Below, piece by piece: positions 7,573-13,561 of a DNA stretch of 13,561 nucleotides. Position 1 is the first letter of the stretch, and the number at the start of each line of letters is the position of its first letter. Made by a program: the position numbers and the translations under genes. The notes under the pieces are model-generated. The model had not been told where the DNA came from, did no database searches, and worked only from the letters and a program-made list of their open reading frames with translations. Origin of the DNA: Larix sibirica (lineage: Eukaryota > Streptophyta > Pinopsida > Pinales > Pinaceae); NCBI GenBank assembly GCA_004151065.3, contig NWUY0300019645.1, positions 58,512 through 72,072 on the forward strand, written 5' to 3'.

Positions 7573-8268
7573 ACTAGTGGCTGTCTATTTTTTGTGTTGT
7601 TGATGTTAGCACTAGGATACAAGAAAATATAGTTGGAATTGGTGCTTATTTGCTTCAAGATTGTATATGGGCCATACAAAAGATGTTCAAGTTTGTGATG
7701 TTTATTTACCATGAAACATTGGTTTTGTAGATGCATCCATTAGTCACCAATCTTGAATTCGTGAAGAGTCTTATAATGTTCTTGATCCCTATGTAGTGGC
7801 TCTTGTACTCGTGTGTGTCTCTTGGATTGTTCTTGAACAAATGAAGTGGCTTTCTATTGAGCATTGAGTTGTTCAATTAAAGTAGGCTAAGTTAGGTGCG
7901 CACAAGGAAGTTCGTATGGATCCAATGATTGGTATCTATAACATACCTCAAATGGTGAATGTCCAAATAAGAGTGCATCGCTCTATTGTAACAATGATTG
8001 AAAATGTGGAGAGGTATATCCCACTATTTATTTTGGGAATAATAAATGTAGATAAGTTTCACAAATGTGCATATGACAACTTCTCTATCTAGGGGTGAAA
8101 GTCAATTCATTATTGGAGTTTAAAATGTAGGAGTTTCCATAATGCCTTTAAAAATTACTAAGAAAATTTGCATATCAATCAAAGATCATTGTGAGAGGTA
8201 ATACAAATTGAAACCATACATTTCTAAACAATAACTCAATTGGTTTTTGCGGTTTGATGATCTTGGAC
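6850..8268 (-). repeat. head-to-tail tandem duplication inside the gypsy element, about 700 bp per copy
   Basis: Copy A (about 6850-7572) and copy B (about 7573-8268) align along their length. Exact shared words include ttttgtagatgcatccat at 6992 and 7723, tatcccactattta at 7310 and 8017, aatgtaggagtttccataat at 7428 and 8125, and gatgatcttgg at 7561 and 8256. The offset drifts from 731 to 695 bp through indels. The copies are well diverged, so the duplication is old. Copy A starts where copy B ends, which indicates direct tandem duplication and not two separate insertions. Confidence 0.85.
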
Positions 8269-8846
8269 CAAGGTATAAAAAATGACGTCTTCGACAATCT
8301 ACAAACTACCATGAATACACTATGATGATTCTATAATGCCATGGGAAATCCACTAATAAAATCTATGGAAATAGACTCCCGAGACCCAATAATTGTTGGT
8401 AAAGGCCAAGCTTGCAAGTGTTTGGCTTGCTTTGACAACATAATGAGGAGCAACGTATGAATTCATTGACCAACTTCTTCATAGTGGCCCAAAAAGAACC
8501 TTTGGAGATGTTGCAATGTTATATTAGTGCCAACATGTTCCCCATACATGGAAAAATGGGCCTCTTGAATCAATAACAAATGAGCAAGGGCATTGGGAAC
8601 ACAAAGTTGATTGAGCTTATATAGTCAACCATCCCTAAATGTGTAGTTCATGAAACATGTATGATTTACCTCAATTGGTTGTTGTAAGGCCATAAGAATG
8701 TTTCCAAAATATGGATTTATAGCATACAGTTGTTTCCATTCTTCATATGTAGACACCTTGATGTAAAGAATAGGAAGGGTGTGCATAAGTGGGCGATTCA
8801 ACACGTCTTCCACCTTGTTTGCATAAGCCTCCTTGTATTTAATCAC
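7573..8846 (-). pseudogene. Ty3/gypsy integrase relic (first copy)
   Basis: On the minus strand the segment begins with the RNase H-integrase linker IKYKEAYANKVEDVLNRPLM, followed by the zinc-binding region (HFSMYGEH...NITLQHLQRFFLGHY; the CxxC pair is frame-disrupted). The core domain then reads ESISIDFISGFPM with the first catalytic Asp kept, VFMVVCRLSKTSFFIPWSK, and FRNVWFQFVLPLTMIFD. The second catalytic Asp region (normally SDRD) reads FD-stop-YANF and is broken. The C-terminal part with VNKHHKLEHLLYGPYTILKQ ends near 7573. The fragments match gypsy integrase in order and spacing, with stops and frameshifts throughout. Confidence 0.85.
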
Positions 8847-8849
8847 TAG

Positions 8850-9145
8850 GTGTAATGATTAAAGGTAGCAATCCCATTTGAGGTGACATTGGTCCTGTAT
8901 TTTTTATTAGGACTTAATAAATATAATCAGATGATGGTCCATATGTAACACTGCTCCTTTGCCATGCATACAGTGATGCCAATTTTTAGGATCTGAAAAA
9001 GAGCATAAAACTCTTGATCATAAATACTGTAATTAATTTCAGTAGAGCATAGACTCTCTTAGTGATAAGCAACATGATGTCTTCCTTATTTAAGCAAAAA
9101 CCCAGTGACATATTGATATGCATCTACCTCCATCTCAAAAAATTG
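8850..9145 (-). pseudogene. gypsy RNase H domain relic
   Basis: Minus-strand fragments read FFEMEVDAYQYVTGFLL (the TDAS strand with its catalytic Asp), NYSIYDQEFYALFQILK (catalytic Glu in the helix), and HMDHHLIIFI (the HTDHxPL motif with its Asp), leading into the linker IKYKEA. The key acidic residues are recognisable, but internal stops and one frameshift near 8950-9000 make it non-functional. Confidence 0.8.
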
Positions 9146-10112
9146 TTGGAGGTATAGAATCATAATGGGATCTAAACATAAGGATTTTTTAAGCTAATCA
9201 AATGCTTGTTCCATCTCTAGGGTCTAGTCAAAATGCTTGTGATTTGATAATTGTTATAGTGGATGGGTAATCTCGGAGAAATGTAAAATAAATTTGTGGT
9301 AGAATTTCATACCACCCAAAAACAACTTCAAATCTAAGGTTTCATTAGGCAAAGGCCAATTTAAATAGTGCTACAACATTACAAGAATCTACACAAATTC
9401 CTACTATGCCAATACTAGACCCAAGATATTGTATATAGTGTTTCCCATAAACAAAAACAAAATCACTTTACTTGTAGATTATTAGTGCATATAAAGTTCA
9501 CTACTGACATAGATGTTGGGCATGCTTCTCCCATGTACTGTTGAAAAGCAGGATGCCATTAAGATAAATGATGAAGATATGCCCCAAGTGAGGGTGAAAA
9601 ATATGATTGATAAGCTGCATAAAGGTATTTGGTGCATTAGTGAGCCCAAATGGCATCACGCACAATTCATACAGACCAAATTTAGTCTTGAAGATAGTTT
9701 TCCACATGTCACTAGTATTCATGTGCACTGTATGATAGCCATGTTTTAGTTCTATCTTGGTGAAGTAGCATGTGTCTGCATGATGGTCTAGTAAGTCTTC
9801 AATGTGAGGCAAAGGGTACCTCTTCTTCACTGTAATGTTATTAAGTGCCAAATAATTTGTCACAAAGTGCCATTCAATGGATTCTTTTTTGGGTATAATG
9901 AAGGCATGATAACCACAAGGGGAAGTACTTCACAAGATATTTCACTCATGCAATGTGCTTGGATCCAATATTCTATTTATACACTTTTAGTGGGGGAGAG
10001 GAGATATGCTAGGGAAATGGGAAAATAATCTTCTGAGAGAAGGTCAATATGACAAGGGTTGGGGGGGACCTTGAGGTTTCGTAAAGACATCTTGGTAAGA
10101 ATCTAGTATAGG
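9146..10112 (-). pseudogene. Ty3/gypsy reverse transcriptase relic
   Basis: The longest clean frame (9863-9501, 120 codons) contains ALNNITVKKRYPLPHIEDLL, FTKIELKHGYHTVHMN, YELCVMPFGLTNAPNTFMQL and IIYLNGILLFN. These are the gypsy RT palm motifs in order. The catalytic YxDD box has become YLNG (residues 100-103, about 9566-9555) and the first catalytic Asp (KIDL) is Glu (KIEL), so all three metal-binding aspartates are altered. Further upstream, SPCGYHAFIIPKK and then DSYQDVF near 10105 mark the N-terminal region in other frames. Downstream (9500-9146), YLGSS and the thumb/connection EMEQAF-like fragments lead to RNase H. Confidence 0.88.
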
Positions 10113-10254
10113 CTATAATGAGGTCAAGGTGGGTTAGGTTGTATTGTCTAATTTGAACTATATCACCACACAAAGATGAAGACACTTGTGATGGGAAAAT
10201 TTATGGATTGGATCCTTGTCTAAGACAGAGACGGATAGTGGGGGATGGAAGAGT

Positions 10255-10461
10255 GAAATATATTTTTATTTTTTCCATCCTTTGTGAGCATATAGGTATT
10301 ATTGCAGCCATCGTAATAGATGTAGTAGTCAAATCAATATGTTTTCCAAAGATAATGTCCAGAAATTAAAGTGGTGCAACATCATAGGTGACAATGCCTT
10401 TAAATTGAGGTCCAATGGAAAAGGAAGGTTCACATTTTTTAGGGACCAACAAATGTTGACC
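10255..10461 (-). pseudogene. gypsy aspartic protease C-terminal fragment
   Basis: Minus-strand fragments read GQHLLVPKKCEPSFSIGPQF, TYDVAPL-stop-FLDIIFGKHI and YYDGCNNTYMLTKDGKNK. The pattern DVxPLxxxDIIxGKP...DGxxNxYxxxKDGK is the usual end of a gypsy protease and its link to RT. The protease active-site DTG/DSG part and all of gag are missing upstream, where the sequence changes to copia at 10548. Confidence 0.6.
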
Positions 10462-10547
10462 TCCCTCATTAACCTAGCCATGACAATGTTAAGATTCAAT
10501 ATGCTAAGACAGAAAATATCAACATTACATTCCATTTCACAATAATA

Positions 10548-10548
10548 N
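10548..10548. other. ambiguous base (N) at the gypsy/copia boundary
   Basis: The only N in the window. Copia integrase residues read cleanly to the GAA codon at 10551-10549, one base before the N. Past it copia similarity stops and gypsy protease similarity appears within about 90 bp. It may mark a consensus conflict or a join made in assembly. Confidence 0.9.
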
Positions 10549-11350
10549 TTCCTTGCAAAAAGTGTCAAACTCCTTGGAGGTATATTCACCTCCATTGTCA
10601 GGCCTTAATATCTTAATCTTCTTTCTTGTCTTATTTTCTACAAGAGCCTCAAACTCTTGAATCTCCTGAAGACCTCATCCTTGGTCTTCATGATGTAAAT
10701 CTAGGGCTTCCTAGAGGAATCATCAAGAAAAGATACATAGTAAATGTTACTTGATAAGGACATTGAAGACATGGGTCCATATACATCTTGAGTGGATTAG
10801 CTCAAGAATCTCTCTTGACCTATGCTCATTACTAGGAAAAGTAGCCTTTAGATGCTTGTTGAGTGCACAACCCTTGCACACACCTTTCTTCTCAACCTTG
10901 AATTCCTACACTCCCTACACCATATCCTTCAAGGTTGAAAACACTCCATAGTGCAAGTGGCCTAGCCTCTTATACCAAAGCTCACACAAGAAGATCCCTT
11001 TGCAACTTGTATGGATCACCCTCTCAAACACCTCTTAACAAAATTCGACTAGGATTTGGGCATCTCTTTTGGATGAGGACATGTTGAAACTTAGCCATAT
11101 ATCTGAGATTTGTCATCATTGAAACTAAAAGGATATTTTTAGTTAAGCCAGATACATACAAAACACCAGTAAGCTGAAGGATATTCCATGATGGTACTTG
11201 TAATGATATGGATCCCACTTGCAACTAGATACCTGGTATCATCGCCAAGTTCCACTTATATGCTTGCCTCCTGTTCTTGAAGTTTGTTGAAGGCCCTCTT
11301 GTTAAAGGCCATATGTTTGGAATCTTGGAGGTTGCGTTGTCCTCATAACA
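10549..11350 (-). pseudogene. Ty1/copia protease end, GAG-pre-integrase and integrase relic
   Basis: Minus-strand order: a protease-end fragment (HMAFNKRAFNKLQEQEASI, VELGDDTRYLV, about 11310-11215); SISLQVPSWNILQLTGVLYV, SGLTKNILLVSMMTNL and RCPNPSRIL (11224-11024). The GAG-pre-integrase zinc motif (YKRLGHLHYGVFSTLKDMV, then KGVCKGCALNKHLKATFPS; the first His is Tyr) covers about 10975-10830. The integrase core start follows (ELIHSRCIWTH, YYVSFLDDSSRKP, IMKTKDEVFRRF), then LRPDNGGEYTSKEFDTFCKE ending at 10549. The first catalytic Asp (IHSD) is replaced (IHSR); the second (PDNGGEY) is kept; the third (Glu) lies past the break. Stops and frameshifts are frequent. The element stops in mid-integrase at the N. 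Confidence 0.88.
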
Positions 11351-12060
11351 GTCGACACCAGACACAGTGTTAAATGGTAGGCATGAGACCATAGATAATT
11401 GTGTCTTAAGCTCAGATGAAATCAAGGGACGCTAAGCAGGTTGAGTTTGATAGAGTTGCCTACAACATTTAGGAGAGTTTACTAGTTCAACATTTCCCTC
11501 CATTACCCTCGCAACCTATTAACCCAACAAAGGTTAGCTTGGCTTGAGATTAAGTCTATGTGATTGTGGACAACCTGTTAACCCAACATAGGCTGGATTA
11601 GCTGTGGCCTTGTGCCTATTTGAATCTGAGGGAGTTTTGGACAGTTCCCCTTTCCTTAGGGAAATCATGCCTAGTGCAGGGTGGTCTCCTAGCAGAAATA
11701 GTATATACTAGATAGAGTACCTATGGTTGGGTGGAACGGTGCTCTTGCGCACTTAGTTGCTTGGAGAAGCTACATTCAAGATATGTATCTATTTGTTATA
11801 TCTTGTGTTATTTCACTTTATTGTATGAATGTTGATTTAAATGATGAAGATCCATGCTATAATTAATGGTTGAGAATATGAGTTGTTTGGTTCATAAGTA
11901 ATCATGATTCTTGATATCTAGTTGTTGGATATATGATTTTGCACTCAACATTGTATGATTGCTTGAATATAAGATGTATGCATTGTATATGAAGTCCCCT
12001 TACACATACAACGCTAACTCTGTAGGAACTCAATGAATTGTCATTAGAGTTGAAATTGCC
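11351..12060. other. no recognisable gene; possible upstream copia or other retroelement sequence
   Basis: A copia gag would be expected on the minus strand here, but I could not read a CCHC zinc knuckle or Gag residues. An imperfect repeat pairs 11511-11545 (caacctattaacccaacaaagg) with 11571-11605 (caacctgttaacccaacatagg), period about 61 bp. The rest is AT-rich and featureless. Confidence 0.35.
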
Positions 12061-12064
12061 CAAC

Positions 12065-12250
12065 AATGGCTGTGCGGCACAGTGGTTGTTGCGCAGTGGA
12101 TTGCGGTTATTGCGCGATGGATCACGCGATGTTTAGAATAAAGGTGCACAGTGTAAATACTGATCAACGTAGAATGCACACAAAGATTAACTTAAGGTGT
12201 GTAGTTCTATGTATAGATCAAATGCTAATGCGCAGGACGCGTCATTAGGG
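12065..12250. repeat. CpG-rich patch with short degenerate repeats
   Basis: Between 12074 and 12128 the sequence is built of related words: tgcggcacagtgg, ttgcgcagtggat, ttgcgg, ttgcgcgatggat, cacgcgatg. It holds about seven CpG in 60 bp, while most of this window has very few. More CpG (gcgcaggacgcgtc, tgacgc) occur to 12275. A 60-codon plus-strand frame crosses it without any known motif. Confidence 0.5.
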
Positions 12251-12365
12251 GTAAAAGAGGTATGACGCAACTTACAACACAGTAATAACTCAATGAAGGA
12301 GACATATTAATGTCTTTGTATCAAAAGGAAAAGATTCCTTGTGCACATGATAGGCCATTGAGGAC

Positions 12366-13290
12366 GCGATATCAATAATGTTAGCTCCAATGGGCATCTC
12401 AAAACAAATCTCTCTTGAGTTTCGTATGTTTTTGTGGTAGGGACTCGGGGACGTAAGATTGATGTTAAAAATTTCTATTTAGTTAATCATAATATAATTA
12501 TAGATTCCAAGGAACATGGAGGGTTGAGGATCAAAGACCCATTGGAAAACTAGAATGGTGGAAAAGAGCTCTTGTAAAAAAATACTAGATTGGGAATCTT
12601 AAAAGATGCATAGACTCCTTACCATACCACAAAAAAAAATCTAACATATGGACATTAATAAAAGCTTTTACTCCCTTGATCCCATCCAAATCTAGTTTGA
12701 TCCTTGGCAATGGCTAATCTATTGACTTTTGGAGTGATAGTTTCCTAGGGAACCCCCTCTTGAGCAGATCGAATTGCTCCACTCGTTGAGAGCTTGGATG
12801 CGATGCTAGAAAGTCTGCACTCATAGTGATATTTCTGTGTGGTCTCGGGATAGATCTTGTTGGCTAGGTTGGGGGATCCTACCACCCCCAAACTTGTCAC
12901 ATTTGGTCGAACCACTAATTGACAAGCTCAAGGGATGCACCCCCTAGAATCTTAGCACTCAGAAACTCCTAGTTAGGGAAAATTTGGGTATATAGTGAAG
13001 TAGGGATACCGCATGCAACTTCTCTCCTAGAATCTCTCTCTTAGATCAAGCCTTTGGAAATCCATTTGGCACATGGATGGAATCCCAAAGATCAATGGAT
13101 TATGTTGGGTATCAACACACAAAAATCTCTTCACAATAGGGAATCTGCTCAAATGATGGATTAATGGACCTTCATAGTGTGCTTTGTGCAACGAAATCTC
13201 TAAAACATAAAGACACCTATTTTTGGAGTGTACATTCAGTCATTAGGTTTGGCAGTCAGCCTTGCAAGTGCTAGACTCAAGGGGAAACCT
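12366..13290 (+). pseudogene. LINE (non-LTR retrotransposon) 3' ORF2 relic: RT tail and zf-RVT domain
   Basis: Plus-strand fragments follow a plant LINE: LAPMGISKQISLEFRMFLW (RT thumb region, from about 12374), IIIDSKEHGGLRIKDP (near 12495-12545), IDSLPYHKKKSNIWTLIKAF, then LILGNG-stop-SIDFWSDSFLGNPLL. The zf-RVT domain follows: LWKSIWHMDGIPKINGLCWV, HKNLFTIGNLLK, a CALC pair (13178-13189), and RHLFLEC (His 13214-13216, Cys 13229-13231), ending VWQSALQVL. The CxxC...HxxxxC zinc ligands are kept, yet in-frame stops and at least two frameshifts show decay. RT catalytic motifs would lie upstream and are absent, so this is a 5'-truncated copy, the usual fate of LINE insertions. Confidence 0.82.
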
Positions 13291-13561
13291 CCCCCATAGC
13301 TGGTGTTATGATGGTACTAGCGCCAGCGTGCCTGTAGAGGTACCCTAGGGAGAGGGTGTCTTTTGTCTGACCAGGAGGGGTGTTTAGTCAGCTTATTCTG
13401 AGGTAGGGGTTATGGCCAGACCCTCTGGTTTCTCCTTAGGAAGTACTATGGTTTAGTGGCATCACTAACTGCCTCATGAAGGAGTTTGAAACCCTGAGGT
13501 CGGTGTCCGGGGCTTTTAGGGGTGGATCACTGGGTCACATGACCCCAACCTTGTTCTATCA
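13291..13561. other. GC-richer sequence after the LINE relic; no gene read
   Basis: Composition shifts to more G and C than the rest of the window (for example ctcatgaaggagtttg and gtccggggcttttagggg). This could be the remaining LINE ORF2 end or 3' UTR; no motif could be read, and no poly(A) tail is reached before the window ends. Confidence 0.3.

Noticed and set aside
9513-10028. Two plus-strand frames of 78 and 74 codons
   Set aside because: Both are antisense to the gypsy RT relic and lack recognisable motifs.
10329-10595. 88-codon minus-strand frame containing an undetermined residue
   Set aside because: It crosses the N and joins copia integrase residues to gypsy sequence in a different frame from the gypsy protease fragments. 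It is a chance open frame over a junction, not a gene.
1-13561. CRISPR array, operons, phage or bacterial defence genes
   Set aside because: There are no regularly spaced direct repeats with unique spacers and no bacterial gene spacing. All recognisable proteins are plant retroelement proteins.

Overview
This window looks like repeat-rich intergenic DNA from a large plant nuclear genome. A conifer or other gymnosperm is my best guess. It is AT-rich and has no intact host gene. Nearly every recognisable protein fragment belongs to a transposable element, and the fragments carry stops, frameshifts and lost catalytic residues. There is no bacterial gene organisation. The conifer guess is inference from composition and from this kind of old, nested repeat decay; the sequence does not prove it.

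Layout, left to right. Positions 1-1032 hold non-coding sequence that ends in a purine run, followed by a candidate plus-strand LTR from 1033 to somewhere between about 1254 and 1292. It abuts, in the opposite orientation, the RNase H end of a minus-strand Ty1/copia reverse transcriptase relic (about 1293-2329). A 478-bp element with long terminal inverted repeats (2330-2807) sits at the 5' edge of that relic. Positions 2808-3913 are very AT-rich and empty. Two minus-strand coding relics follow: an unrecognised reading frame with one internal stop (3914-4390) and an RNase H-type domain fragment (about 4983-5380). Next is a candidate minus-strand LTR (5930-6452) interrupted by a tRNA-derived SINE (6206-6422) with likely target-site duplications.

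Positions 6560-10461 carry a long minus-strand Ty3/gypsy pol relic, in the order protease end, reverse transcriptase, RNase H, integrase and C-terminal domain. Its integrase C-terminal part is duplicated head to tail (about 6850-7572 and 7573-8268). At the only ambiguous base in the window (N at 10548), the sequence switches abruptly to a minus-strand copia protease/GAG-pre-integrase/integrase relic (10549-11350). Positions 11350-12360 have no recognisable gene but include a CpG-rich, repeat-like patch. Positions 12366-13290 are the 3' part of a plus-strand LINE (reverse-transcriptase tail plus zf-RVT domain), followed by GC-richer sequence to the end.

The parts do not form a working system. 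They read as nested insertions and later decay. The two copia pieces share strand and order, so they may be halves of one element separated by later events. I found no evidence for a new biological system. The most informative items are the inverted-repeat element, the duplication inside the gypsy element, the SINE inside an LTR, and the junction at the N.
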